NCBI RefSeq assembly: GCF_001570365.1
Contig: NZ_BBYK01000040.1
Location: 384,591 to 448,590 of the forward strand
Direction of reading: 5' to 3'
DNA length: 64,000 nucleotides
DNA from: Microtetraspora fusca
Lineage (GTDB): Bacteria; Actinomycetota; Actinomycetes; Streptosporangiales; Streptosporangiaceae
In this document: piece by piece, positions 37,017 through 46,195 of the stretch
Numbering within the stretch: the first letter of the stretch is position 1
Layout: each line of letters opens with the position of its first letter
Made by a program: the position numbers and the translations under genes
The notes under the pieces: model-generated
Told to the model about the DNA's origin: nothing
What the model saw: only the letters and a program-made list of their open reading frames with translations
The model's database searches: none

Positions 37017-37516
37017 TTACCGGACGACGGTGCCGTCGGACACGCTGGCGGCGGTGACCAGTACTGCGAGCAGCAGTCCGAGGGTGTGGGTGACGATGCT
37101 GCGCTTGCGGCCGAGGATCTTCTTGCCCGCGTCGATGCCCTGGGTGGTGGCGGGGACGTTGGCCGAGGTCTTGACGCTCTGGGAGTCGATCACGCACGCG
37201 GTCGGCTCGGGGTTATGGCCCTCGACCGGCGGACTGATCGCCGCAGCATGCCACCGAGTTGGGTGTTCTGCCAGTGGACGAAGTAGCCATACGCCGTGGC
37301 GCACGGCGGGCAGTCATGGGGCAGGTAGCGCCAGGGGATCCCGGTGCGGTCGACATAGAGGATGGCGTTGAGGGATGCTACGCAGGTCGTGTACAGGAGG
37401 GCCGCCGAGGCTCAGGCCTTTGCTTCTGCGTTCGGGCGCCGGGCGGCCAGCACGGGCTCGACGAGCCTCCAGCGGGCGTCGGACAGGTCGCTGGGGCAGG
37501 GGCGCTGTTCGGTCAT
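37017..37516 (-). pseudogene. IS5-family transposase remnant
   Basis: Starts MTEQRPCPSDLSDARWRLVEPVLAARRP, has a stop at about 37412, continues LNAILYVDRTGIPWRYLPHDCPP, then in another frame VIDSQSVKTSANVPATTQ and GLLLAVLVTAASV. Frameshifts and loss of the C-terminal half inactivate it. It adjoins the IS1380 relic. 37517-37889 holds only the upstream region of the LAL gene, including GTGGGCATA repeats near 37606-37632. Confidence 0.75.
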
Positions 37517-37889
37517 GACCGTCGCGTAGCGCTACGCGGGGGCTGCGCCCAGATACGTGGAGGCCAGGTCACGCAATTGGGGCGTGGCGGTCACGTGCCG
37601 CAGTGCGGGCATAGTGGGCATAGTGGGCGTTTCATGATCAAGCAGAGGAATGAGCCTATAAGGGAATTCGGGTGCGCCTCGCCCGGACCAAAGGGAACGC
37701 TTTCAACACCAATCACGACTTATAGTCATGCACGGCATCGTATGTGTACAGATATCCGGCTTGTCGATTTGTTCATCCTTCACCACAATCTCGACCGATG
37801 AGGCTTCGTCTGCATCACGGCTCGAAGTTCTGCAGAAACCGGTAGCGGCCGTTGACCCGACCGTCCGCGTGATCTCTTCGGGGGCTCCC

Positions 37890-40592
37890 ATGCAAGACCC
37901 GTGGCCCATGGTGGGGCGGGACAAGGAAATCGACAAGTTCAAGAAGGCTCTCCTACAACCCGGCTGTCAAGCCTTCCTTGTGACCGGCGCTCCCGGTGTA
38001 GGCAGGACGCGGCTGGCTGACGAGTGCCTGCTGTGGGCCGCCGGTGACGGCAGGCCGGTGGCCAGGGCGATCGCGACCCGGGAGACCGCGAGCCTGCCCC
38101 TGGGCGCACTGGCGCACCTGCTGGCCCTTCCGCCGGCTGGGATCAGAACCGGCGCCGTGACCGACACCGCCATACTGTCGGACGCGATCGGCCTATTCTC
38201 CAGGGCCCGGGAAGCGCTAGGCCCGAGGAGGGGCAACCAGCGCCTGGTACTGTTCGTCGACGATCTGAACCTGCTCGACGCGGTGTCACTGGCCTTGTTG
38301 GGGCAGCTCATGGAGGCCGGTGACATCTTCCTGCTGGCCACCTTTCCCACGAGCGAGCCGCTCCCCGATGTGTTGCACCGGATGTGGACAGCCGACCGCG
38401 CGGTATGGGTTGAGTTGTCCAGCCTGACCGGCAGGGACGCCAAGGTTCTGCTGACTCTCGCGCTGGGAAGCCCGGTCACCGCCGACACCGCCGCCGCGCT
38501 GTGGAGCGTCAGTCGTGGGAATGTGCTGTACCTGCGGGAGTTGGTTCTCGGCGCGATGGAGAGCGGTGCCCTTGGCTCGCACGAGGGAGTATGGCGACTG
38601 GGGTGCGAACCTCTGCCGACAAGCCGCCTTCAGGAGCTGGTTGCGGACCGGATCCGAACGCTGGATCCTCCGGCACAGGCCGTGCTCGAACACCTGGCGG
38701 TCTGCGGACCCGCCGGCGCCTCCGCTTTGACCGCGCTCGCGCCCGTGGAGGTGCTTGAACGTCTGGAACGATCCGGCCTCGTCCAGGTCCGGGCAGACGG
38801 GCGACGCAGACCGGTGGCGCTTGCCCATCCCCTGTACGCCCAGGCGATCCGGGACGGGCTTCCACAGCTCACGGTCGACCGCATACTGGGCGCCCAGATC
38901 GCGCAGGTGTCTGAGCTGGGAGCGCGTCGGCTGGACGACACGGTGAAGATGGCGATCTGGCAGCTCGAAGGCGGCGGCCAGGCTGATCCCGACCTTCTCG
39001 TACGGGCGGCGCGGCTGAGCAGGAGCGCCAACGACTTCCCTCGGGTCGAACGGCTGGCCCGCGCCGCGCTGACGACGGCCGGTCCGGAACTGGCCGTCGA
39101 GGCGGCCACACTGCTGGGCGAGGCGCTGGGCCACCTCGGTCGGATCGGTGAGGCGGAGGAGGTTTTCGCGCTCACGGACGGCGCAAGGGCCGCCGACGGC
39201 GGCGGTCAGCCGGTCGCCCCGCTGCGAGCGCTGAATCTGACATGGGGCTCGGAGCATCCGGACCAGGCTCTGGCCGTCATCGACCGCGCCCGTCATGTCC
39301 TCGAGGGACAGCTCGCCGACGAGCTGGACGCGGTCTCCTCATTGGTGCTGACGCTGTCCCACCGGCCGCGCGAGGCCTATCACGCTCTGGCGGCGGAGCG
39401 GGACGGCTTCACGGCGCCGCCAAGTCGCATCGGCTCGCTCGCGCGGGTCGCCGTGCTCGCGGCGCTCGGCCGGACCCGGGAGGCCGTCGACGCCTCGGAC
39501 GCAACGCCCGAGACCGGTTCGCCGAACGCCGGCCTCGACCTGGGCGTGCATCCGGTCTTCCACGTATACGCCCGGGTCATGGCCCTCTACTCGGCCGGTC
39601 TGCTCACGGAGGCGATCTCCACGGCGGAGCGCGGGCTAGAGCAGGCGATCATGGACAACGTCGTTACCACGCACGCGGCCTTCAGCACCCTATTGGGACG
39701 CTGCCACCTGACGGCCGGCCGCCCCCGCACGGCCATCCGATGGTTCCGCGAGACTGCGGCCATCGCCCGTACGCACGGCCTCACAGAGCAGCTCCGGCTC
39801 GCGTACGCGGGACTGGCGATGGCGCACGCCTTCCTGGGCGACGCGCAGGCGAGCCGCGACGCCGTCTTCGACATGGGCCCCCTCGATGAGGCCGCGGAAA
39901 GGCAGGGCCTGCCGCCCCAGGCGTACGCCTGGCACCTCGCCGTCAACGGTGAGAGGAAGCAGGCGATCGACCGGCTGCTCGCCGCGTCCGCCGACGTGGA
40001 GGCACGCGGGGAGCTGGTGCTGTACTCGACGCTCCTGCACGACGTCGCCAGGCTGGGAGAGCCGGAGCGCGTGGCCGACCGGTTGGCGGAGCTGGCCGGA
40101 GCGGTCGACAGCCCGATGGTGACCGCGCGCGCCTGGTACGCGGCCGGCTCGGCACGCCTCGACCCGGTTGTTCTCGATCGGGCGTGCACGGAGTTCGGGT
40201 CGCTCGGCGCCTGGCTGTACGCGGCGGAGGCGGCGGCACAGGCTCAGCGCCACAGCGCCGGCACGCGCGAGCGGGCGGCGAGGGCGGTGCGCATCACCGG
40301 ACTGCTGCGTAGGTGCGAAAGCGCGCGCACACCGGCACTGCTGGGCGTGCACACGCCCGCTCCGCTGAGCCTCAGGGAGCGGGACGTCTGCCTGCTGGCC
40401 GCCCAGGGGCTGTCCAGCCGTGAGATCGCCGCCAGGCTGGTTCTGTCCGTGCGGACCGTCGACAACTATCTGCAACGGGCCTACGCGAAGCTCGGCATCT
40501 CCCGCCGCGGTCAGCTCACCGAGGCGCTCGAACTCGACCCGGGTTCGGAGACCGCGGGAGTGCGAGCCGACATCAGGCCGGACAGGGCCTGA
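37890..40592 (+). CDS. LAL-type LuxR transcriptional regulator 1
   Basis: A 900-aa large ATP-binding regulator of the LuxR family. The N-terminal AAA/STAND-type module has Walker A GAPGVGRT, with Arg in place of the usual Lys, and Walker B LVLFVDDLN. A long TPR-like helical middle follows, then a C-terminal LuxR helix-turn-helix (LSLRERDVCLLAAQGLSSREI, near residues 828-890). It is a close paralogue of the regulator at 54778-57456. LAL proteins usually activate antibiotic clusters. ATG 37890 gives the same N-terminus as the paralogue (PMVGRDKEI); the frame is open further upstream. It converges with the TPR gene, overlapping by 82 bases. Confidence 0.9.
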   Translation: MQDPWPMVGRDKEIDKFKKALLQPGCQAFLVTGAPGVGRTRLADECLLWAAGDGRPVARAIATRETASLPLGALAHLLALPPAGIRTGAVTDTAILSDAIGLFSRAREALGPRRGNQRLVLFVDDLNLLDAVSLALLGQLMEAGDIFLLATFPTSEPLPDVLHRMWTADRAVWVELSSLTGRDAKVLLTLALGSPVTADTAAALWSVSRGNVLYLRELVLGAMESGALGSHEGVWRLGCEPLPTSRLQELVADRIRTLDPPAQAVLEHLAVCGPAGASALTALAPVEVLERLERSGLVQVRADGRRRPVALAHPLYAQAIRDGLPQLTVDRILGAQIAQVSELGARRLDDTVKMAIWQLEGGGQADPDLLVRAARLSRSANDFPRVERLARAALTTAGPELAVEAATLLGEALGHLGRIGEAEEVFALTDGARAADGGGQPVAPLRALNLTWGSEHPDQALAVIDRARHVLEGQLADELDAVSSLVLTLSHRPREAYHALAAERDGFTAPPSRIGSLARVAVLAALGRTREAVDASDATPETGSPNAGLDLGVHPVFHVYARVMALYSAGLLTEAISTAERGLEQAIMDNVVTTHAAFSTLLGRCHLTAGRPRTAIRWFRETAAIARTHGLTEQLRLAYAGLAMAHAFLGDAQASRDAVFDMGPLDEAAERQGLPPQAYAWHLAVNGERKQAIDRLLAASADVEARGELVLYSTLLHDVARLGEPERVADRLAELAGAVDSPMVTARAWYAAGSARLDPVVLDRACTEFGSLGAWLYAAEAAAQAQRHSAGTRERAARAVRITGLLRRCESARTPALLGVHTPAPLSLRERDVCLLAAQGLSSREIAARLVLSVRTVDNYLQRAYAKLGISRRGQLTEALELDPGSETAGVRADIRPDRA

Positions 40593-41677
40593 TCGCACAG
40601 GAGCAGCGTCGGATGGTCGGCCGCCACACTCCGCCTTAGGACCAGTGCCGCACGGCCGTACATCGCCGTAGCACCGCCCGCGTCGCCGGCCTCGTGGCAT
40701 ATGCGGGCGAGGTTGCAGAGCGTTCCCGCCAGCTCCGGATGCTCCGCCCCGTGCACCCGCTCCTTGATCGACAGGCTCCTGGTCAGTGCCTCGGCCGCGT
40801 TCCGGACCCTCCCGGCCGCGTACTCCGCCGTGCCGAGATTGTGCAGGACCACCGCCACCTCGTAGTGCTCGGGGCCGTACGTCCGCTCGAACACCGCCAG
40901 GACCGCGCGAAGCAGCTCGGCGGCCTCCTCATGGCGGCCTCGCGCGAGAACGATCGCCGCGAGCGCGCCGCGGTCGGCCGCGGTGACGGGATGGTCGGCG
41001 CCCAGGGCGCGTTCCCGGATGGCGACCGCGCGCCGGGCGGCCGGCTCGGCCGCCGGGAGGTCGCCCCGCGCGTGCGCCAGGCCGCTGAGGTTGTGGTGCA
41101 CGGTGGCCATCTCCGGATGGTCCGGGCCCAGTACCCGCTCCAGCACCTCCCGGGCCCGCTCGTAGAGCGCCGCAGCCTCGTCGAACCGGCCGGCGTACCG
41201 CAGGGTCATCCCGAGCTCGTTGCAAGGTCCGGCGACGTCCATCCCGTCGCGTCCAAACACCGACTCGGCCAGGGCCAGAGCCGCCCGCAACCGACCCTCG
41301 GCGAGGGAGTAGTCGCCGCCGGCACGCGACAGGGCTCCGAGCGCGGTCAGGGCATGGACGCGCAGCCGTGCTCCGCTTTCCTCGGGAACAACCGCCGCCG
41401 TCTCCGCGGCTGCGCGCAGCAGGCCGGCGGCGACCTCCGGATCGCCCGCGTCCTGGGCGACCAGGCCGCGGATCAGGAGCACGTTCGCGCGACCGAGCGG
41501 GCCGGGATCCCGCTCGCCCACACGCGCCCGCGCGAGGTCCGCGAGGCGCACGGCATAGGCATGATCTCCGCTCGCCCTCCGGTCCAGGCACTCGGCGAGG
41601 AGCGCCGACAAGTCGCAAGGCAAGCCCTTCACGTGGCCGGCCGTTCCCTCTGGAATCGGCGAGGCTGCAGATGTCAT
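40511..41677 (-). CDS. Tetratricopeptide-repeat protein
   Basis: A 388-aa protein built of about seven TPR units of the kinesin-light-chain type (for example LGMTLRYAGRFDEAAALYERA, HNLSGLAHARGDLPAAEPA). These make protein-binding superhelices. There is no DNA-binding, ATPase or signal segment, so it is likely a cytoplasmic adaptor. GGAG lies 8 bases before ATG 41677. It follows the repeat-peptide gene by 177 bases on the same strand and may share its transcript from the dyad at 42095. Its 3' end overlaps the LAL gene 3' end on the other strand, which could allow antisense interference. Confidence 0.82.
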   Translation of the reverse strand: MTSAASPIPEGTAGHVKGLPCDLSALLAECLDRRASGDHAYAVRLADLARARVGERDPGPLGRANVLLIRGLVAQDAGDPEVAAGLLRAAAETAAVVPEESGARLRVHALTALGALSRAGGDYSLAEGRLRAALALAESVFGRDGMDVAGPCNELGMTLRYAGRFDEAAALYERAREVLERVLGPDHPEMATVHHNLSGLAHARGDLPAAEPAARRAVAIRERALGADHPVTAADRGALAAIVLARGRHEEAAELLRAVLAVFERTYGPEHYEVAVVLHNLGTAEYAAGRVRNAAEALTRSLSIKERVHGAEHPELAGTLCNLARICHEAGDAGGATAMYGRAALVLRRSVAADHPTLLLCDQALSGLMSARTPAVSEPGSSSSASVS

Positions 41678-41854
41678 GGCACCCGCTCCATCCCGGTGGT
41701 GGCGTCACGGTCCGCCCTTGCACCGTCTCCCCACATCGCCGGCCTTCGCGACATCCGACCGATCCCTCCCTCTGTTCCCGCCGCCGCGGTCGGCGCCATG
41801 CCCAGCGGGGTCACGACGCCGGCCGCGAACTCCGCTACCTCAGACGGCCGCGGC

Positions 41855-42007
41855 CTACTTCAGGACGATCTCCACGTGATTGGTCGCCAGCGCCGGCAGG
41901 ACGACCTCGGTGTGGTTGGGGACGATCGCCGGCAGGACGACCTCCACGTGGTTGGTCGCGAGCGCCGGCAGGATGACTTCGGCGCCGGACCTGCTCTCGA
42001 TGCTCAT
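41855..42007 (-). CDS. 50-aa peptide made of 12-residue repeats (putative RiPP precursor)
   Basis: ATG 42007 has AAGGAG 6 bases upstream; the frame ends at TAG 41855. After the short start MSIESRSGAE come three tandem 12-residue units: VILPALATNHVE, VVLPAIVPNHTE and VVLPALATNHVE, then a partial unit IVLK. The DNA repeats as 36-bp units. A small gene with a strong ribosome site, a regulon-type dyad 88 bases upstream and a neighbouring exporter gene fits a multi-core peptide precursor. It has no Cys and little Ser, so it is not a lanthipeptide. Alternatives are a beta-structured surface or signalling peptide. I know no named family for it. Confidence 0.7.
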   Translation of the reverse strand: MSIESRSGAEVILPALATNHVEVVLPAIVPNHTEVVLPALATNHVEIVLK

Positions 42008-42094
42008 GCTTCGCTCCTTCATGCGGGCACGCCCGGCAGCCGGACGTGCTGGGACATCGACACCAATGAACAGGCACCATGCCGCGGAGAGCTA

Positions 42095-42109
42095 GAGCAC
42101 CGGTTACTC
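42095..42109 (-). promoter_or_regulatory. Dyad GAGYA-N5-TRCTC, site 2
   Basis: GAGCACCGGTTACTC in the context tagag...ctccat, 88 bases upstream of the repeat-peptide ATG. Confidence 0.5.
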
Positions 42110-42187
42110 CATTTGGCGCCTCGAGAGGGCGGCAGCCGGCGCCGATCACCTCTGCCCGCTGGCTCGGCGCGAGGGTGGACAGGTAAC

Positions 42188-43492
42188 TCACGCCGCCGCG
42201 TCCCGCTCGACCGCCGCGGCCTCCCCGGCCCGTACGCGGGGAACGGCGTCAACGAGGTTGACGTGGTCGGGCAGCCGGCGCGCGAGCCGGGCGGCGGCGA
42301 CGGCGGCGAGCCCGCAGGCGGCGGCCAGCCCAGCCAGCAGGCCGACGCCGTGGCCACCCTGCAGAGCCGCGCCCGCGATGACAGGACCGAGCAGGAAACC
42401 GCACGTGTAGGCCAGGGTCGAGCCCGCGTTGTAACGGCCGCGCAGGCATTCCGGAGCCAGATCGTTCACGATCGCCGGCAAAGTGGGCGACAGCATCGTC
42501 TCCCCCACGCCGAAGGCCGCCGTGGCGAGGACGATGAGGGCCGTGCCGAGCGCGTGCCCGAAATGCCCGGCCAGCAGCACCAGAATCCAGGTCAGGCTCC
42601 ACGCGACCGCCGTACCGGCGATCCCGCTGGTCCGCCGCCGGCCGCGGAGGAGACGCACCGCGACAATCTGGAAGCCGACGACTGCGAGCATGTTGACGGC
42701 GTAGGCCAGGCTCAGTACTCCGGGCGCTACCCCGGCCGCTCCGGTCGCGTACGAGGGAAGGGCGGCCGTGAACTGACCGTAGCCCACGGTGACCAGGAGC
42801 GCGGTGAGCAGCCACAACCGGCGGAACACCGGATCACGGACGACCGCGAGATAACCGCCCGGCTCACGGCCGGCCGCGCCCACCCGCTCCCCTTCCGCCA
42901 GCGGAATCGGGGCGGCGACGCTCCCCCGGACGGCGGCCAGCACGGGGATCGCCAGCAGGAAGCTCGCCGCGTCCAGTTCGTACAGCAGTATGAACGACGA
43001 TGGATCGCGGCTGTTCACGAGCGACGAGGCGACGACCGCGCCGATCGCGAACCCCAGGTTCATCGTCGCGTACCGCACGGCGAAGGCAGAGGATCGATGT
43101 TCAGGCTCCGCGACGCGAGCCAGCAGCGCGTCCTGGGCCGGCCAGACGACGGCCGCGCCCAGCCCGGTCAATGCCGCGGAACCGTATGCCTGCCACGCGG
43201 CATGCGTCCCCACCAGCGCGAGTGCGCCGCCCGCCGCGAGCACCAGCCCGGCGACGACCGCGGGGCGGGCGCCGATCCGGTCGCTCAGCCAACCACCGAG
43301 CGGATTGCCCACCAGGCTCCCCACCGCGACCGTCGAGGCGGCGACGCCTGCCGCCCACAGACTCAGACCCCGCGCGCTGTGCAGATAGACGACGAGGAAC
43401 GGCAGGGTCATCCCGGTGCCGACCGCCGACAACATGTCGGCACTGATGACCACCCACGCGTCCCGCGTCAGGCCCAGCGACACCACTCGCAC
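42188..43492 (-). CDS. MFS-type exporter
   Basis: A 434-aa transporter with about 12 membrane helices and the MFS signature GNPLGGWLSDRIGAR between helices 2 and 3. It belongs to the drug/metabolite efflux branch. The frame runs to 43894, but the upstream part is non-hydrophobic and Arg-rich; GTG 43492 has GGGAGGT 6 bases upstream and starts just before helix 1, so it is preferred. Position between the repeat-peptide gene and the lanthipeptide set suggests export of one of these products. Dyad site 3 lies 228 bases upstream. Confidence 0.88.
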   Translation of the reverse strand: MRVVSLGLTRDAWVVISADMLSAVGTGMTLPFLVVYLHSARGLSLWAAGVAASTVAVGSLVGNPLGGWLSDRIGARPAVVAGLVLAAGGALALVGTHAAWQAYGSAALTGLGAAVVWPAQDALLARVAEPEHRSSAFAVRYATMNLGFAIGAVVASSLVNSRDPSSFILLYELDAASFLLAIPVLAAVRGSVAAPIPLAEGERVGAAGREPGGYLAVVRDPVFRRLWLLTALLVTVGYGQFTAALPSYATGAAGVAPGVLSLAYAVNMLAVVGFQIVAVRLLRGRRRTSGIAGTAVAWSLTWILVLLAGHFGHALGTALIVLATAAFGVGETMLSPTLPAIVNDLAPECLRGRYNAGSTLAYTCGFLLGPVIAGAALQGGHGVGLLAGLAAACGLAAVAAARLARRLPDHVNLVDAVPRVRAGEAAAVERDAAA

Positions 43493-43719
43493 CCGACGAC
43501 CTCCCGTTCCCGTTCCGAGCCGGTTCGCGCCGACTCCGCCGCCGGAGCCGCGCGGACACCGGTGGCCATGCCCGACATTCCGTTTCGTCGGGATCAGGGC
43601 ACACGCTCGAGGCGACCGGGACGGCGCCGGATCGATTCGCGGTTGTCGACGGTGGCGGAGCCGGGGCTGTCCCGGACGCTCGATTGGATCAGTGTCATCG
43701 GCCGTGCCGAAGAGGCATA

Positions 43720-43734
43720 GAGCAATCACTACTC
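43720..43734 (-). promoter_or_regulatory. Dyad GAGYA-N5-TRCTC, site 3
   Basis: GAGCAATCACTACTC in the context catagag...ctctcc, upstream of the MFS gene on the minus strand. A plus-strand peptide frame at 43782 also begins nearby. Confidence 0.45.
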
Positions 43735-43890
43735 TCCCCGACTCCGCCGTCCACGGAAAGCACGGGAAGTCCTCAGGGGAGGTGCAGGCTGGCGTGCCCA
43801 AGGACAGGAGTACGGAAGATCCAGTTCCACAGAGCGCGGCGGCGGATTGGGGTGCATTATCTACGGTTGCCGTTGGCACGGCTCTGCTCG

Positions 43891-44520
43891 TCAACGCAAA
43901 TTGTTCAGATTCTCGAAGACAGCAGCGTCAAGCGCGCGCTGGCTGGCTGACGGCTCCCAATCCTCCGGGTCGTTCGGACCGGGCAACTCGTACCATAGAT
44001 CGAAGAACGCGTCCGCCTTTTCAATGAGAACCTTGTACTCGTCGTCCTGTGGGTCGACAAAGCGTGATATGCCGGGCGCGATGCACAAGCACGCCAGAGT
44101 GTATCTGTCACCCCACAGATAGTTGCGAATCACTGCGAACCCTTCGTCGCCATCTTCCATGTAACTTGCCAGCGCACGAACAGTTGCAAGGAAGAAGACA
44201 TAGTCGTCGACACCCTCCCCCAATCCAAGGTTCGATAGGAGCAACGTGCCGGACTCGTCGTTATAGGAAAACCGAGGACAACCAAGGGGGATGGTGAGTA
44301 AGGAGCGCATGAGCGTTCGGTAGCAGGCATCTGCGAGCCGGCCATCCACCCCGGCGAGAAGCCGGCTCCGCTCAGCGGGGCCCTTGGACCACCAGCAGCG
44401 ATCGAACAACGTGTCCCAATCTGACCACGAAGACGCTGCCACCGCCTCCGACTCCAAGTAGTCCAGCAGTCGCGGTCGAGTGATCGAAATCTGGACCATC
44501 GCCGAATTCGGTTCCGACAT
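43891..44520 (-). CDS. Hypothetical protein, 209 aa, lower GC than neighbours
   Basis: A soluble acidic protein beginning MSEPNSAMVQISITRPRLLDYLE, with many aromatic residues (SSWSDWDTLFDRCWWSKG, DDYVFFLATVRALASYME, DAFFDLWYELPGPNDPEDWE). AAAGGA lies 7 bases before ATG 44520. The frame upstream of that ATG is IS debris, so the longer start at 44607 is rejected. Base composition is visibly lower in GC than adjacent genes, suggesting recent acquisition with the surrounding IS fragments. I recognise no family; a toxin-immunity or contact-dependent immunity role is possible but only by its look. Confidence 0.65.
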   Translation of the reverse strand: MSEPNSAMVQISITRPRLLDYLESEAVAASSWSDWDTLFDRCWWSKGPAERSRLLAGVDGRLADACYRTLMRSLLTIPLGCPRFSYNDESGTLLLSNLGLGEGVDDYVFFLATVRALASYMEDGDEGFAVIRNYLWGDRYTLACLCIAPGISRFVDPQDDEYKVLIEKADAFFDLWYELPGPNDPEDWEPSASQRALDAAVFENLNNLR

Positions 44521-44521
44521 G

Positions 44522-44655
44522 CCCGTTCCTTTCGCACAAGTGAGGTCGACCGGCAGGGCCCGCCACTCGGTCCCGTACCGGGCCACATACCCGATCGCGT
44601 CCAGCACCGCCCACTCGGCATCGGACAGGTCCGACGGATATGACGGCTTCCGGTC
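44522..44655 (-). pseudogene. IS5-family transposase N-terminal relic
   Basis: The minus strand encodes PSDLSDAEWAVLDAIGYVARYGTEWRALPVDL, a shortened form of the IS5-type start with PSDLxDAxW and NAVLYxxRTGxxWRxLP. An internal deletion joins the two motifs. Confidence 0.6.
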
Positions 44656-44699
44656 TCTTTAGGGACGATGATGCGGATCTGCAGCGGAGACGGCCCAGC

Positions 44700-44790
44700 G
44701 GATGATGGACGTCGAGGTCGAGCAGATCTGCGGCACCGGATTCGGGCAGGTCGGCGCCGAACGGGTCAACAAACGAGTAGCGGTGCCGGA
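44700..44790 (+). pseudogene. Mutator-type transposase N-terminal scrap
   Basis: MMDVEVEQICGTGFGQVGAERVNKRV resembles the start of IS256-type transposases (LxEAELxEhCGAGYGERSPERVNxRNGYR). Only about 30 codons remain. Confidence 0.45.
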
Positions 44791-44808
44791 ACTTTCTCGG
44801 AAAACCGT

Positions 44809-44836
44809 AAAGGCCCGGCCGGAGGCTGGGCCCTTA
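44809..44836 (-). terminator. Rho-independent-type terminator for the S1 protein gene
   Basis: On the minus strand AAGGGCCCAGCC-tcc-GGCCGGGCCTTT forms an 11-12 bp stem with one bulge, followed by acggTTTT. It lies 67 bases past the stop of the gene at 44903. Confidence 0.65.
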
Positions 44837-44902
44837 CGTAGATAAACCGTCAGAGCGGCTCATCCGGAAGAAACCTGGACAAAGTTCAGAGACGCGCCTT
44901 GT

Positions 44903-46195
44903 TCACGAAGAAACGCGGGGACGGGAAAGCGTCGGGGACGGGGTCGGAGTCGAACTCGGGTGCGGGATCGCGGGCGACTCGAACGGGATCGCGATGGAGC
45001 CGGACCAGAGGTTCTTGGCCGCGCTGTAGACGCCGTAGGTCTCGCCGTCGAAGTACGGGGAGACGCTGGTGTCGTAGCGGTTGTTGCCGTCGGTGTCGGA
45101 GACGCCGATGGTCACGCCGTTCAGGTAGCCCAGACGACGGCCGTTGTTGTACTTGAGCAGCCAGGCCGAGCCGAGGGCTCCCTCGCCCGTGAAGGAGGAC
45201 TTGACAGCCTGGAGCTCCTCCGCCTTGATCGCCGAGGCGGTCGCGGCGAAGGTCTTGCCATAGCTCCACTTGAGGGTCTTGCCGGTGTAGGCGTAGTTGC
45301 CGTCGGGGTGCGACCCGCTCGGGTAGCCGAACACGAAGACCGGCTTGCCGATCTTCTGGTTGTAGGCCAGACCCTGGCCACCCACGTTGTCACCAAGCCG
45401 GCCGACGTCGACGAACTTCCAGACGAAGTAGTGCCACTTGCCGTCCCGCTGGAGCTGCCTGCAGTAGTGCTTCGCGTCCTGGTACTCCCGGGGGAACTTC
45501 TCGAAGGTCTCCTTGGAGACCTCGTACCATTCGCCGGGAGCCGTCCAAGGGTCGGACAGGCCGTCGTGACCGATGCCGAGGCCGTTGTACACGGTGACGA
45601 ACGCGTAGTCGCGGTCGCCGTCCTCGTACACGTCGTAGTCGTAGTGCGTGAAGGCCTGCTTGCCGACGTAGATGCCCCACGGGGTCTTGCCCTGGTAGTA
45701 ACCCGGTACGAAGACCCAGTTGTTCAGCGTGGCCGCGTTGCTCTCCGTGTCGTAGACACAGTGGCCGGCCGTGGCCACCAGGTTGCGGTACTGCGCCTGC
45801 ACCGAGGTGGCGGTGCACCAGTGCGGCTTGTCGTCGGCGCCGGTGAAGAAGACCTTGCCCGTGGTCTTGGGCAGGTTGACGTTCTTTGACTTCGCGGCCG
45901 TCTTCTTCTCGTCGCCGATGGCGGGAACGACACCGGGCTTGCTGTCCGGGGCCGGGCCGCCCTTGGAGACAAGCTTGGCCACGACCTTGGTCTCGACGTT
46001 GTACGGCGTCGCGTTGATCAGGTTCGCGTATTGGTTGTTATACCAGTACGCGACCGTGGCCCACGCGGCGATGCCGTTCGTCGCCAGGGCGTCGCTGGCG
46101 ACGTCGTGAGGGGTGGCCTGAGCCGGGGCGGCGAGGCCCACGGCCAGGATGCCGGCGGTGGCGACGATGCCACCGAAGGCGGTGGTGCGCTTCAA
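44903..46195 (-). CDS. Secreted trypsin/V8-like protein with altered catalytic serine motif
   Basis: A 430-aa exported protein. TTG 46195 follows AAGGAG by 5 bases and opens a signal peptide KRTTAFGGIVATAGILAVGL ending APAQA. The mature part has a chymotrypsin-like layout: His in VATAGHCVYDT and a candidate Asp in DGDRDYAFVTVYNG. Where V8-like enzymes have GxSGGPW, this protein has GALGSAWLL, so the nucleophile position is Leu, and a Ser lies two residues later. It may be inactive or use a shifted Ser. The tail is Ser/Pro/Thr-rich. Dyad site 4 is 122 bases upstream, the same spacing as in the 51944 gene. Confidence 0.8.
   Translation of the reverse strand: MKRTTAFGGIVATAGILAVGLAAPAQATPHDVASDALATNGIAAWATVAYWYNNQYANLINATPYNVETKVVAKLVSKGGPAPDSKPGVVPAIGDEKKTAAKSKNVNLPKTTGKVFFTGADDKPHWCTATSVQAQYRNLVATAGHCVYDTESNAATLNNWVFVPGYYQGKTPWGIYVGKQAFTHYDYDVYEDGDRDYAFVTVYNGLGIGHDGLSDPWTAPGEWYEVSKETFEKFPREYQDAKHYCRQLQRDGKWHYFVWKFVDVGRLGDNVGGQGLAYNQKIGKPVFVFGYPSGSHPDGNYAYTGKTLKWSYGKTFAATASAIKAEELQAVKSSFTGEGALGSAWLLKYNNGRRLGYLNGVTIGVSDTDGNNRYDTSVSPYFDGETYGVYSAAKNLWSGSIAIPFESPAIPHPSSTPTPSPTLSRPRVSS

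Noticed and set aside
37606..37632. GTGGGCATA tandem repeat as a CRISPR or iteron
   Set aside because: Fewer than three units of 9-10 bp with no spacers; too small to support either.
42188..43894. MFS gene start at 43894
   Set aside because: The extra 134 residues are Arg/Pro-rich and non-membrane; GTG 43492 has GGGAGGT.
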